From positions 1 through 64,000 of the forward strand of contig NZ_CBFHLV010000009.1 in NCBI RefSeq assembly GCF_965656765.1: a stretch of 64,000 bases of DNA. Direction: 5' to 3'. This document shows, in pieces, positions 42,490 to 51,581 of the stretch. The position numbers and the translations under genes were made by a program. The notes beneath the pieces are model-generated. The model was not told where the DNA came from. It did not search any database and worked only from the letters and a program-made list of their open reading frames with translations. The stretch's first letter is position 1, and each line of letters begins with the position of its first letter. This DNA comes from Marivita sp965656765. Its GTDB lineage: Bacteria; Pseudomonadota; Alphaproteobacteria; Rhodobacterales; Rhodobacteraceae.

Positions 42490-44074
42490 AGGTCTCCAGC
42501 ATATCCTTCAAATCATCGAGCGTGTTGGCCTCTTGAAGGGGCTTATCATGACGCCAACGGGACATGCGAGGGAAGCGCAGCGCAATGCCGGATTTATGGC
42601 GCGGAGAAGCGTGGATTCCTTCGAATGCGATCTCGAACACATGGTGTGGTGTGACCTGCCGCACTGGACCGAAACGCTGCTGTGTGTTCTTGCGCACCCA
42701 CGCAGTGATCGTGCGGAATTCGTCGTCGGTAAGGCCAGAATAGGCCTTCGTGAAGGGTACGAGATCGTTGCCGTTCCAGACCGCAAAAGTGAAGTCCGTG
42801 AACAAGTTGGCGCGGCGACCATGGCCTTGCTGGGCATAGATCATCACTGCGTCTACGGTCAGGGGATCGTGCTTCCACTTCCACCAATCACCTTTCTTGC
42901 GACCTGAAAGGTAGGGACTGTCCTTGCGTTTGAGCATCAGTCCTTCGGCCCGATGATCGCGGGCGGTGGCTCGGATCTGTGCCAGCGCATGCCACGTGTC
43001 GAACGGCAGCGGCGGAGCGGCTTTGACCGGTGCATCCTGGGGCATTTCATGCAGCAAGGTGTCCAACCTTGTGCGGCGCTCTTGCAGCGGTTGATCGCGT
43101 AGGTCTTGGCCATTCTCTTCAAGTAAATCGTAAGCAAGCAGGATCACAGGCGCGTCTTTGAGCAGTTTCTTCGGCACCGTCTTGCGCCCGATCCTGGCTT
43201 GCAGGGTGTTAAACGGGAACGGCTGTGTGCCGTCCCACGCAACGATCTCTCCATCCAGGACGATGCCATCCGGCAAGAAATCACCCAACCGAGCGAATTC
43301 TGGAAAACGGTCTGTCATCAACTCTTCGCCGCGCGACCACACGTGGTGCGTGCCATTGCGCAAAATGACCTGACCACGAATACCGTCCCATTTCCATTCG
43401 GCTTGCCAATCGTTGGGCGCGCCTAGGTCGTGCGGCGCGCCATCTAACTGATAAGCCAAATAGAACGGGTAAGGGCGGCTTTCGTCAGCTTCTACGTCTT
43501 CGGCTTCGATGAGATCATGATACGTGGTGGTTTCCGGGGTCCAGCCGCCCATGAGGCGATGGGCAAGGCTGGCTTCGTCCTGATCGGTTGCTTGTGCCAA
43601 GGCGCGGGTCATTAGTTTTTGACTGACGCCGATACGAAAGCCCCCGGTGATCAACTTGTTGAAAAGAAAGCGTTCTGTTGAATCTAATTGATCCCAGGCG
43701 TCCAGGATGCGCGCTTTGCGTTGGTCGATATCCAAGGCGGAAAGCGATTTCAGCTCGGTGATCCACTGGGTGAGTCGCAAGTCGCTGTTTTGGTTCGGCG
43801 GCGGAAGGGTCAGGGCAATGGTTTCTGCAAGATCGCCAACAATGGGATAGCTTTCTTCAAGCAACCATAATGGAATTCCGCCAAGCTCAGCGGCCCATTC
43901 GCGCAGCTGAGTTGTTGTCACAGCACGTTTGGGACGACGGCCAGAGAAAAGCGCGATGGTCCAAAGTTTGTCATCATCCGAGGCGGTCGTGAAAAATTCG
44001 GCCAGCGCTTTTGTTTTGAGGCTGGTCTTGGTGGTTTGGTCAATCGTGGTAAACAGAGCGACAAAGTCTTTCAT
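42482..44074 (-). CDS. ATP-dependent DNA ligase
   Basis: A 530-residue ligase with an N-terminal helical DNA-binding domain (about residues 1-200), the nucleotidyltransferase motif EWKWDGIRGQ with the AMP-binding Lys228, the LDGEIVAW and EGLMLKR motifs, WWKWK motif V, and an OB-fold C-terminal domain. It belongs to the bacterial group encoded with a metallo-beta-lactamase-type exonuclease, thought to act in DNA damage repair apart from the replicative NAD ligase. Its start overlaps the exonuclease stop by four bases. Confidence 0.94.
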   Translation of the reverse strand: MKDFVALFTTIDQTTKTSLKTKALAEFFTTASDDDKLWTIALFSGRRPKRAVTTTQLREWAAELGGIPLWLLEESYPIVGDLAETIALTLPPPNQNSDLRLTQWITELKSLSALDIDQRKARILDAWDQLDSTERFLFNKLITGGFRIGVSQKLMTRALAQATDQDEASLAHRLMGGWTPETTTYHDLIEAEDVEADESRPYPFYLAYQLDGAPHDLGAPNDWQAEWKWDGIRGQVILRNGTHHVWSRGEELMTDRFPEFARLGDFLPDGIVLDGEIVAWDGTQPFPFNTLQARIGRKTVPKKLLKDAPVILLAYDLLEENGQDLRDQPLQERRTRLDTLLHEMPQDAPVKAAPPLPFDTWHALAQIRATARDHRAEGLMLKRKDSPYLSGRKKGDWWKWKHDPLTVDAVMIYAQQGHGRRANLFTDFTFAVWNGNDLVPFTKAYSGLTDDEFRTITAWVRKNTQQRFGPVRQVTPHHVFEIAFEGIHASPRHKSGIALRFPRMSRWRHDKPLQEANTLDDLKDMLETYG

Positions 44075-45078
44075 GCGGCGTCGGCCTCATCATCATCACC
44101 GCCGAATTCAGTTGGGACGACTTGGGCATTGTACCCCGCAGAGTTCAGCCATCGCGCGAAGATCTCTGTGTAACCATGAGTTGCATATATGTTTTCTGCT
44201 TCTGTTTCCTTGACGGCGTGCATAAGGCCGTCCCAATCAGCATGGTCCGAAATAACAAAACCTCGGTCCGCAGCCCGTCGACGGCGGACGCCGCGTAGGC
44301 GCATCCAGCCCGACGCAAAGGCGGTCGACGCAACTCCGAAGCGGCGGGCCCATTGCGATCCCAATGCCGAAGGTGGCGCGATCACCAATGCGCCGGGGTG
44401 ATCTTTAACGTTCAGTTCGGGTGTGACGTGGATGGTATTTGGCAGTGTATAACCTTGATTTCGTAGCACTTCGTTGGTGTTTTCGACAGCGCCATGGGTC
44501 AAGATCGGGGCGATCGCGGGATCGACCATCGACAGTAAACGCTGCGCTTTTCCAAGCGAATAGGCGCCCAAGATCGACGCTTTTCCATCAGCTGCATTTC
44601 GCGACCACCATGCGTTAAGGTCGTTGGCGACATCGTCTTGGTCGTCCCATTTGAAAACGGGCAGTCCAAAGGTGCACTCTGTGATGAAGCTGTGGCAGGT
44701 AACGGGCTCAAAAGGTTCAGATATCCCGTCTGGGATAACCTTGTAGTCGCCAGACGCCACCCAGATTTCGCCGGCAACCTCGACCCGGATTTGAGCAGAG
44801 CCAGGCAAGTGGCCGGCTGGATGGAATGACACCAAAGCGTCGCCAATTTTACGCTTTTCGCCGAATTTAAGAGTTTCGACAGAAATTTCTCCCAACCTGT
44901 GACGCATGACCGGGGCGCAGGCGTCGGTGCATAGATAGCTGCGGTGACCCGGGCGGGCATGGTCGGCATGCCCGTGTGTAATCAGCGCGCGATCCACGGG
45001 TCGCCAAGGGTCGATGTAAAAGTCTCCGGCGGGACAGTAGATGCCGCGGTCGGTAAAGGTGAGAACTGCGTTTGTCAT
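44071..45078 (-). CDS. ligase-associated DNA exonuclease
   Basis: A 335-residue metallo-beta-lactamase/beta-CASP-type protein that would trim DNA ends for the adjoining ligase. The complete HxHxDH motif is in ITHGHADHARPG (His35, His37, Asp39, His40). Later motifs HPAGHLPGSAQI and VISDHADWDGL are also present. The ATG at 45078 is preferred; the upstream extension has no family similarity. The DEXH helicase and PdeM-type phosphoesterase that often complete this repair cluster are not adjacent. Confidence 0.9.
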   Translation of the reverse strand: MTNAVLTFTDRGIYCPAGDFYIDPWRPVDRALITHGHADHARPGHRSYLCTDACAPVMRHRLGEISVETLKFGEKRKIGDALVSFHPAGHLPGSAQIRVEVAGEIWVASGDYKVIPDGISEPFEPVTCHSFITECTFGLPVFKWDDQDDVANDLNAWWSRNAADGKASILGAYSLGKAQRLLSMVDPAIAPILTHGAVENTNEVLRNQGYTLPNTIHVTPELNVKDHPGALVIAPPSALGSQWARRFGVASTAFASGWMRLRGVRRRRAADRGFVISDHADWDGLMHAVKETEAENIYATHGYTEIFARWLNSAGYNAQVVPTEFGGDDDEADAA

Positions 45079-45176
45079 GATGATGAGTATAGGGGGCCGG
45101 GCAAGCATCGCCAGAGGCTTGCCAAGCGGGATGCACGGCGTAGGGTGTGCCGGATCAGACTATCAGGAGACCACCC

Positions 45177-45947
45177 ATGCAAATCGCAGGATTTCGCCAG
45201 CGCCTCTTGTCGCGCGTCCCTTTGGCAGGAACGTTTTTGAAAACCCCGGCATATCAAGTGGTTGAGGTGTTGGCGCAGTCCGAACTTGATTTTGTGTGTC
45301 TGGATGTCGAACACGCCCCGTTCGACCGCAGCGCGGTAGACGCGTGCTGCGCGATAGGACGAGCGCTGGACTTCCCGGTTTTGGTCCGGGTCGGAGACAA
45401 TTCGGCCCGCGAAATCCTGCAGGCGTTGGATTGCGGTGCGGTTGGAATTGTCGTGCCGCATATCGACAGTGCCGTAAAAGCCGCGGAAATTGCGCGGTCC
45501 GCAAGATTTGGTAAGGGCGGGCGGGGATATGCCGGTTCGACCCGGTGGGCAGGCTACGCAACGCAATCCATGCCCGATCTGCTGGCGCGGTCGCAGTCTG
45601 AAACCGTGGTCATGGCGCAGATCGAAGAACCCGAAGGCGTTGAGGCCTGTGAGGCGATTGCCGCAACCGAAGGGATTGATGCGCTGTTTCTTGGCCCGGC
45701 AGACCTGTCTGTTGGGTACGGTCATGAAAACCAAACGTCAGCCGATCTGTTCGAGGCAATGAACCGGGTGGGCAAAGCGGCGAGCGCCGCAGGCAAAGCC
45801 TATGTATCATGGGTTGCCAATGCTCAAAAAGCGCAGGAATGGTCGCAATACGGAATGAGCTGTTTCTTCATATCATCCGAACATTCGTGGATGCGCGCTG
45901 GTGCAACTGCAGAGGCGCGCGGCGTGCACGAGATTGGGAAGGCTTAG
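45177..45947 (+). CDS. HpcH/HpaI-family class II aldolase
   Basis: A 256-residue metal-dependent aldolase that would split or form 4-hydroxy-2-oxo acids. Typical blocks are GTFLKTPAYQVVEVLAQSELDFVCLDVEHAPFD, VLVRVGDN, CGAVGIVVPHIDS and IDALFLGPADLSVGYG. A GGAGACCACCC stretch precedes the ATG at 45177. It diverges from the exonuclease gene, and its end overlaps the converging hydrolase gene by four bases. The natural substrate is unknown. Confidence 0.88.
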   Translation: MQIAGFRQRLLSRVPLAGTFLKTPAYQVVEVLAQSELDFVCLDVEHAPFDRSAVDACCAIGRALDFPVLVRVGDNSAREILQALDCGAVGIVVPHIDSAVKAAEIARSARFGKGGRGYAGSTRWAGYATQSMPDLLARSQSETVVMAQIEEPEGVEACEAIAATEGIDALFLGPADLSVGYGHENQTSADLFEAMNRVGKAASAAGKAYVSWVANAQKAQEWSQYGMSCFFISSEHSWMRAGATAEARGVHEIGKA

Positions 45948-46882
45948 GCTTTGAAGCTTGAGAACAGGGATACAGCCGCACCGGTCACCTGACGACGGGT
46001 GTTGGCGTTTTCCATAAGAACTTCGTGTTCCGCGCCATCGACCAGCAGAAACTTACCGCCTTTCCAATGGGTCATCCGCTCCCGGATGCGGGTAGTGTCA
46101 ACGATCCGTTCGTTTGACCCGACAAAACATAGCGCGGGCATGGCGGGCGATTTCAGATCTGCGAGTGCATCACATTCTTCAAGTGCAGAGCGCAACCATG
46201 TGAAAGACGGACCGCCCAGACCGAATTGCGGCTCTGCCTCAACGTGTTGGCGCATGTAGTCGAACATGTCCCGGTCAGATGTCAAAAGATTGGTCTCGAA
46301 CGGTTCAGATGCCGGGTAGCTTTTAATAGAGGTGCCCGGCGCAAGGCGATGACCCTGCCCAAACGCTTGGGCCAAACGGGGCAACAACCACGCCGCCGGG
46401 CGCAAATATGCGGTCATTTCGATGCCCCACATCGGGCCGGTGAACACCACGGATTTCATGTCGCTTCCGCCCATGAGTGCGCGCAGGCCGATGCAGCCGC
46501 CCATAGAATGCGCCACCATATGCCACGGGCTCTGTGCCGCGCGGTCGCGCGCGAAGGCCCGGACAGCAGACCAGTCTTTCTGAAAATCCAGAAATTGGTC
46601 CACATGGCCGACCATCGGGTTGGCACTTAGGCGGTCGGCCATTCCCTGACCGCGCCAATCGACTGTCACAACATCAAATCCGGCGCGGACAAAATCCTTG
46701 GCGTTGCGGCCGTATTTTTCGATGTATTCGGTGCGCCCCGGTAAAATGAAAACCGTGCCCTTGGCGTCTTTCGCCGATGCATATCCGACACGAATGCGCA
46801 CCCCGTCCGAGGTGCGCAGCCAAAATGCCTGAGTTTCCGGCCCATCGGCCAGGTCGTCGCGATAGGGCGCGGGATCGGCCAT
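45944..46882 (-). CDS. alpha/beta hydrolase, lysophospholipase (PldB)-like
   Basis: A 312-residue hydrolase with the nucleophile elbow AHSMGG, an oxyanion segment VTVDWRGQGMADRL, and a C-terminal LVDGAEHEVLME bearing the catalytic His. This pattern fits PldB-type lysophospholipases, which act on lysophospholipids or monoacylglycerols. Its start codon shares one base with the stop of the SCP2-like gene, so both are translated together. The lipid substrate is inferred. Confidence 0.85.
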   Translation of the reverse strand: MADPAPYRDDLADGPETQAFWLRTSDGVRIRVGYASAKDAKGTVFILPGRTEYIEKYGRNAKDFVRAGFDVVTVDWRGQGMADRLSANPMVGHVDQFLDFQKDWSAVRAFARDRAAQSPWHMVAHSMGGCIGLRALMGGSDMKSVVFTGPMWGIEMTAYLRPAAWLLPRLAQAFGQGHRLAPGTSIKSYPASEPFETNLLTSDRDMFDYMRQHVEAEPQFGLGGPSFTWLRSALEECDALADLKSPAMPALCFVGSNERIVDTTRIRERMTHWKGGKFLLVDGAEHEVLMENANTRRQVTGAAVSLFSSFKA

Positions 46883-47172
46883 CAGGCGAGGCTGGCAGCC
46901 AGTTTCATTGCCATGCCCATGTCGCCGTCAATGGTCAGGCGACCGGACATAAAAGCGGATGTCGGATTGAGCGATCCGTCGAAAATATCGCGGTAGGTGT
47001 CCGCGTCGGCGTTGAACGTGACGTCGGCATCCGCCGCACCTTCGCGGGCCCCATCGCTGTCGACAACCATACTGCCTTCGCCTTCGATGTTGAACTGCGC
47101 GGTGCCGTCGATGCCGCTGCCGTCCAGCTTTTCGTTCATGGCGGTGACTGCCTGTGTCACAACTTCGCTCAT
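46882..47172 (-). CDS. SCP2 sterol-transfer-like domain protein
   Basis: A 96-residue single-domain protein resembling the lipid-binding SCP2 fold: NIEGEGSMVVD, DADVTFNADADTYRDIFDG and FMSGRLTIDGDMGMAMKLA. AAGGAG precedes the ATG at 47172. Such small proteins bind fatty acyl or other lipid ligands. Its coupling to a lysophospholipase-like gene supports a lipid handling role, which is inference. Confidence 0.85.
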   Translation of the reverse strand: MSEVVTQAVTAMNEKLDGSGIDGTAQFNIEGEGSMVVDSDGAREGAADADVTFNADADTYRDIFDGSLNPTSAFMSGRLTIDGDMGMAMKLAASLA

Positions 47173-47250
47173 TCGCTCGTCTCCTTGTGATCGTGTCCTG
47201 GGGTGTAAGGGTGGCATTTGCCAAACCTCACGCTAAACTCAAAGGTGGTT

Positions 47251-47817
47251 ATGAGGTTCACAATGCGCAAATACAAATCTGCCGTTGCGGCATTTCTTTT
47301 TTCAATTGGTGCGGCCGTAGGTCCGTTGCAAGCACAAGATGATCCTGCAGTTGATCTGATGGACGAGCTTGCGCAGGCTGAAGACGAGCGTGCGGCGGAC
47401 AGACTTGAAAAACAAGTGCGGCAGGAGTGGTCAAAATCCGGATCAGCGACGATGGACCTTTTGCTCAAGCGGGGGCAGGACGCGCTGGATGTCGATGAAT
47501 TGACCGTCGCGATGGAGCATTTGCGCGCGCTGACCGATCATGCGCCTGATTTTGCAGAAGGGTGGCACACTCTTGCGCTGGCTTATTACCGGGCCGACAT
47601 GTTCGGCCCTGCAGCGGATGCGCTGGAGCGGACACTTGCGCTGAACCCCGATCATTTTGGCGCATTGCGCGGATTGGGCGCGATATTCGAGCAGGTCGAT
47701 AAACCTCACCTTGCGTATGATGCCTATTCGCGGGTACTCAGCCTGCGACCGCACGATTCCGCCGTGATTGACGCGTTGGAGCGGTTGGAGCTTCGGGTGA
47801 ACGGGCAGACGCTCTAG
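47251..47817 (+). CDS. exported TPR-repeat protein
   Basis: About 188 residues with an N-terminal signal peptide (cleavage likely after GPLQA) and at least three TPR helices, including EGWHTLALAYYRADMFGPAADALERTLALNPDHFGALRGLG. It probably mediates protein contacts in the periplasm. Start choice is open: ATG 47251 follows AAGGTGG closely, and ATG 47263 has GAGG at better spacing. It is 39 bases upstream of the helicase gene and may share its transcript. Confidence 0.78.
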   Translation: MRFTMRKYKSAVAAFLFSIGAAVGPLQAQDDPAVDLMDELAQAEDERAADRLEKQVRQEWSKSGSATMDLLLKRGQDALDVDELTVAMEHLRALTDHAPDFAEGWHTLALAYYRADMFGPAADALERTLALNPDHFGALRGLGAIFEQVDKPHLAYDAYSRVLSLRPHDSAVIDALERLELRVNGQTL

Positions 47818-47856
47818 ATCATCTGACGCCCGAGCAGGACGGCAAAGGACGTCAAC

Positions 47857-50811
47857 ATGGCCGGACATGCACGGGTTGCGGCCATTCTTGGCCCGACCAA
47901 CACAGGCAAAACCCATTACGCCATCGAACGGATGCTGGGCTACCGCACGGGCATGATTGGTCTGCCGCTGCGTCTTTTGGCGCGCGAAGTTTATGACAAG
48001 ATAGTGGATGTACGCGGCCCGTCTGTGGTGGCGCTGGTCACTGGCGAGGAACGTATTGTTCCGCCGCGTGCGCAATATTGGGTCTGCACTGTTGAGGCCA
48101 TGCCCGAGGGGATGGGCTGTGATTTTGTCGGGATCGACGAGATCCAGTTGTGCGCCGATCCCGAGCGGGGTCATGTGTTTACCGACCGTCTTTTGCGGAT
48201 GCGCGGTTTGCACGAGACCTTGTTCATGGGCTCGGACACGATGCGGGGGCCGATTTCCGAATTGGTTGAGGGCGTCAAATTTGTGCGCCGTGAGCGGATG
48301 AGCCAGCTTTCCTATACGGGTTCCAAAAAGATCAGCCGCTTGCAGCCCCGTACAGCGATTGTCGGTTTCTCGGTCGAAAATGTCTATGCGATTGCCGAAT
48401 TGTTGCGCCGTCAAAAGGGTGGCGCGGCTGTGGTCATGGGCGCGCTCAGCCCGCGCACACGGAACGCTCAGGTTGATCTGTACCAGAATGGTGAGGTGGA
48501 CTACCTTGTGGCCACCGATGCGATCGGGATGGGGCTGAACCTTGATATCAACCATGTCGCGTTTTCGTCTCTGACCAAATTCGATGGGCGGCGAATGCGG
48601 CCCTTGATGCCCAATGAACTGGCGCAAATCGCAGGTCGGGCTGGGCGCGGGATGGCGAACGGGACGTTTGGCGTAACGGGCGAGGCGGGACCGATCTCAG
48701 ACGAGGTGGCCGAGGCGATCACCAACCACCGTTTTACACCGCTTAGGAAGCTGAACTGGCGCAATCCGGAACTTCGGTTCGGCAGTATTGATGCTTTGAT
48801 TGCATCGCTTGAAGCCAGCCCAAATGACGAGTTGTTGATCAAAGCGCGTGAGGCGGACGATCTTCAGGCGCTCAAGGCGTTGAGTGCCGTTGCCGAGGTT
48901 CAGGCACGGGCGACCGATCCGAAATCTGTTCAATTGCTGTGGGACGTATGCCGCATTCCCGATTTCCGGGGGATCAGTCATGCGGAACATGCGGGCCTTT
49001 TGGAAGTTATCTACGGACACTTGAACCAACGCGGCGCTATCCCGGATGATTTTCTGGGGCGGCAGGTCAATCGGATCGACCGGACAGATGGCGACATTGA
49101 CACGTTGTCGAAACGATTGGCGTATATCCGCACATGGACCTATGTCGCGCAGCGGAATGCGTGGGTGCATGACGAAAGCCATTGGCGTGGACTGACGCGC
49201 GCTGTAGAAGACCGACTGTCGGATGCGCTGCACGAGCGCCTGACCCAAAGATTTGTTGATCGGCGCACATCCGTGCTCTTGCGCCGATTGAAGCAGAAGG
49301 AGGCCCTTTTGGCCGAAGTGAATGACAAAGGTGAAGTAACCGTCGAAGGCGAATTCGTCGGCAGACTTGAGGGGTTCCGGTTCCGCCAGGACAAGGACGC
49401 AACCGGGCAGGAAGCTAAGACGCTGAAAACCGCGTCGTTGCAGGCTTTGGCTCCGCATTTCCATCTTCGGGCGGACAGGTTCTACAACGCGCCCGATACC
49501 GAGATGGATTACACCGAACAAGGTGGCCTCATGTGGGGTGAACAGGCGGTTGGCAAGCTCGCGGCGGGCGATGACCCACTCAAGCCGCGCATCGTTGCCT
49601 TTGTCGATGAAGAGGCTGGGCCAGATGTGGCGCAAAAGGTGCAGCGCCGACTGCAGCACTTTATTGACCGCAAGATCGCCGCGCTGTTTGAGCCGCTGGT
49701 AAACCTTCAGAAAGACGACACCTTGAATGGTCTGGCGCGCGGTTTCGCGTTCCGCATGGTCGAGTCCATGGGCATCCTGCCACGTGCCGAAGTGGCTGAC
49801 GATGTCAAAGCGCTGGATCAGGATGCACGCGGAATGCTGCGCAAACATGGCATTCGCTTTGGTCAGTTTACGGTGTTTATGCCGCTGTTGTTGAAGCCCG
49901 CGCCAACACGATTGCGTCTGGTGCTTTGGAGCTTGGCTAAGAACTTGGACGTGTTCCCAGAAGCGCCGCCTCCTGGTCTGGTGACGGTGCCGAACACGCC
50001 GGGCACACCGGCTGAGCATCACACTGTGTCGGGGTATCGCGCTGCGGGTGATCGGGCGATCCGGATCGATATGCTAGAACGTCTGGCTGATCTGTTGCGT
50101 GCGCAGGACAGCCGGGGTGGGTTCGAGGCGAACCCTGACATGTTGTCGATCACGGGATTGACGCTTGAACAATTCGCCGACCTGATGGGCGGCCTTGGTT
50201 ATAAAGCCGAAAAGAGTGAGCGCGAGAAAGTGCGTGCCGTGGATGCCGTCGTTCCCGAGGCGGACATGGCAACAGCAACTGAACAGGACGCAGCAACAGA
50301 CGGTGCTGTGCCGGTTGAAGACACGCCGGTGATGGATGCTGGGCAAGAGGGCGCACCCGGAGCGGATGCGGCCCCCGCGGATGCCCCTGATGCGGCCGAT
50401 GTTTCAGATGTTGCCGCGGCGATGCCGGAAGGTACTGTAGCCCCGGTTGCTGACGCACCGACAGATGCGCCTGCAGAGACGCCGGTGCCCGCCAATTCCG
50501 AGACTGAGATCGACCCCGGCGCGGCACCCGACGCCGCTTTGGCTGGGCCCGAAACCGAGGTCTTTTACACCTTCACATGGCGCGGCAATCGCCCAGACCG
50601 GCAACCGCGCCGCGATGGTGGCAAGGGCCGGCGTGATGGCGGCAAACCGCAGGGCGACCGTCCACGTGGCAAGGGCAAGCCCAAAGGCAAGGGCCAACCG
50701 CGCGACGGCGGTGCGAAGTCATTCCAGGCGCGTCCACCCAAGAAAGAAAAGCAGATCGATCCGGATAATCCATTCGCCGCAGCCCTGATGGGGTTGCGGA
50801 ATAAGGATTGA
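47857..50811 (+). CDS. SUV3-like ATP-dependent RNA helicase with long charged tail
   Basis: A 984-residue superfamily 2 helicase close to mitochondrial SUV3 in pattern. Walker A is GPTNTGKT (residues 12-19), Walker B/DEAD-box is DEIQ, with ATDAIGMGLNLD and QIAGRAGRG in the second RecA domain. The helicase core ends well before residue 790. From there the protein is Ala/Pro/Asp/Glu-rich (about 790-900), then Arg/Gly/Lys-rich (about 905-970), ending IDPDNPFAAALMGLRNKD. The tail could bind RNA or partners. Alphaproteobacterial SUV3 relatives are thought to work in RNA turnover. It is followed by an S4 RNA-binding protein. Confidence 0.9.
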   Translation: MAGHARVAAILGPTNTGKTHYAIERMLGYRTGMIGLPLRLLAREVYDKIVDVRGPSVVALVTGEERIVPPRAQYWVCTVEAMPEGMGCDFVGIDEIQLCADPERGHVFTDRLLRMRGLHETLFMGSDTMRGPISELVEGVKFVRRERMSQLSYTGSKKISRLQPRTAIVGFSVENVYAIAELLRRQKGGAAVVMGALSPRTRNAQVDLYQNGEVDYLVATDAIGMGLNLDINHVAFSSLTKFDGRRMRPLMPNELAQIAGRAGRGMANGTFGVTGEAGPISDEVAEAITNHRFTPLRKLNWRNPELRFGSIDALIASLEASPNDELLIKAREADDLQALKALSAVAEVQARATDPKSVQLLWDVCRIPDFRGISHAEHAGLLEVIYGHLNQRGAIPDDFLGRQVNRIDRTDGDIDTLSKRLAYIRTWTYVAQRNAWVHDESHWRGLTRAVEDRLSDALHERLTQRFVDRRTSVLLRRLKQKEALLAEVNDKGEVTVEGEFVGRLEGFRFRQDKDATGQEAKTLKTASLQALAPHFHLRADRFYNAPDTEMDYTEQGGLMWGEQAVGKLAAGDDPLKPRIVAFVDEEAGPDVAQKVQRRLQHFIDRKIAALFEPLVNLQKDDTLNGLARGFAFRMVESMGILPRAEVADDVKALDQDARGMLRKHGIRFGQFTVFMPLLLKPAPTRLRLVLWSLAKNLDVFPEAPPPGLVTVPNTPGTPAEHHTVSGYRAAGDRAIRIDMLERLADLLRAQDSRGGFEANPDMLSITGLTLEQFADLMGGLGYKAEKSEREKVRAVDAVVPEADMATATEQDAATDGAVPVEDTPVMDAGQEGAPGADAAPADAPDAADVSDVAAAMPEGTVAPVADAPTDAPAETPVPANSETEIDPGAAPDAALAGPETEVFYTFTWRGNRPDRQPRRDGGKGRRDGGKPQGDRPRGKGKPKGKGQPRDGGAKSFQARPPKKEKQIDPDNPFAAALMGLRNKD

Positions 50812-50812
50812 A

Positions 50813-51193
50813 TTGACTGAACCGGTCCAGAAGCTGCGTATCGACAAGTGGCTTTGGCATGCGCGTTTCTTTAAGACGCGCAGCCTTGCTGCAAAGGTCG
50901 TGTCTGGCGGGAAGGTACGCGTGAACGCTCAGCCGATTTCAAAACCGGCCTACGCGGTTTCGTCTGAGGATGTGCTTACATTCCCTCAGGGTGATGATGT
51001 CCGTGTGATCAAAGTGCTCGAATTGGGAGAGCGTCGCGGGCCAGCACCAGAGGCGCGTTTGCTTTACGATGATCTAGACCCACCCAAGCCGCGTGAAGCT
51101 GCAGCGCCAGTGCCTCGTTTTGAAGGCAAAGGTCGTCCGACCAAGAAAGATCGTCGCGCCTTGCAACAAACCCGGTCAGACCTTCTTGAATGA
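50813..51193 (+). CDS. S4-domain RNA-binding protein (HslR-like)
   Basis: A 126-residue protein with an N-terminal S4 domain (KLRIDKWLWHARFFKTRSLAAKVVSGGKVRVNAQ) and a basic C-terminal tail. HslR-type proteins bind the 50S subunit and help rescue stalled ribosomes. The start is a TTG at 50813 with AAGGA five bases upstream, and it lies one base after the helicase stop, so the two are coupled. The helicase-S4 pairing suggests a shared role in RNA or ribosome quality control. Confidence 0.88.
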   Translation: MTEPVQKLRIDKWLWHARFFKTRSLAAKVVSGGKVRVNAQPISKPAYAVSSEDVLTFPQGDDVRVIKVLELGERRGPAPEARLLYDDLDPPKPREAAAPVPRFEGKGRPTKKDRRALQQTRSDLLE

Positions 51194-51242
51194 TTTTTCC
51201 GAGTGGCTTAGCTAGCTTGCGAACGATCGATGGACGAACCGC

Positions 51243-51581
51243 ATGACCTACATTGTCAACGATGCCTGCATCGCCTGCAAATTTACCGACTGTGTCGAAG
51301 TCTGCCCAGTGGACTGTTTCTACGAGGGTGAAAACATGTTGGTGATTCACCCGGATGAATGCATTGACTGTGGGGTCTGCGAACCGGAATGCCCGGCAGA
51401 TGCGATCCGCCCGGATACAGAGCCGGACATGGACAAATGGGTTGAGTTCAATCGCAAGTACTCGGAAATGTGGCCGGTGATCATCACCAAGAAAGACCCG
51501 CTGCCAGACGCCGAAGAGCGGGACGGCGAAAGCGGTAAGCTTGAAAAGTACTTTTCTGAAGCGCCTGGCGAAGGCGGTTAA
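51243..51581 (+). CDS. fdxA: 7Fe ferredoxin (FdxA type)
   Basis: A 112-residue ferredoxin with nine cysteines in the first 50 residues, spaced as in [3Fe-4S][4Fe-4S] ferredoxins: C9, C12, C17, C21, C25, then C40-x2-C43-x2-C46-x3-C50. The C-terminal WVEFNRKYSEMWPVI block is typical of FdxA. It transfers electrons in the cytoplasm. It lies 49 bases after the S4 gene and upstream of carD. Confidence 0.95.
   Translation: MTYIVNDACIACKFTDCVEVCPVDCFYEGENMLVIHPDECIDCGVCEPECPADAIRPDTEPDMDKWVEFNRKYSEMWPVIITKKDPLPDAEERDGESGKLEKYFSEAPGEGG

Noticed and set aside
47443..48627. 394-codon minus-strand frame across the TPR and helicase genes
   Set aside because: It crosses two real genes on the other strand and has no domain or ribosome site.
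48697..50022. 441-codon minus-strand frame opposite the helicase
   Set aside because: It is antisense to well-conserved helicase sequence, with a composition typical of a shadow frame (Arg/Gln/His-rich).
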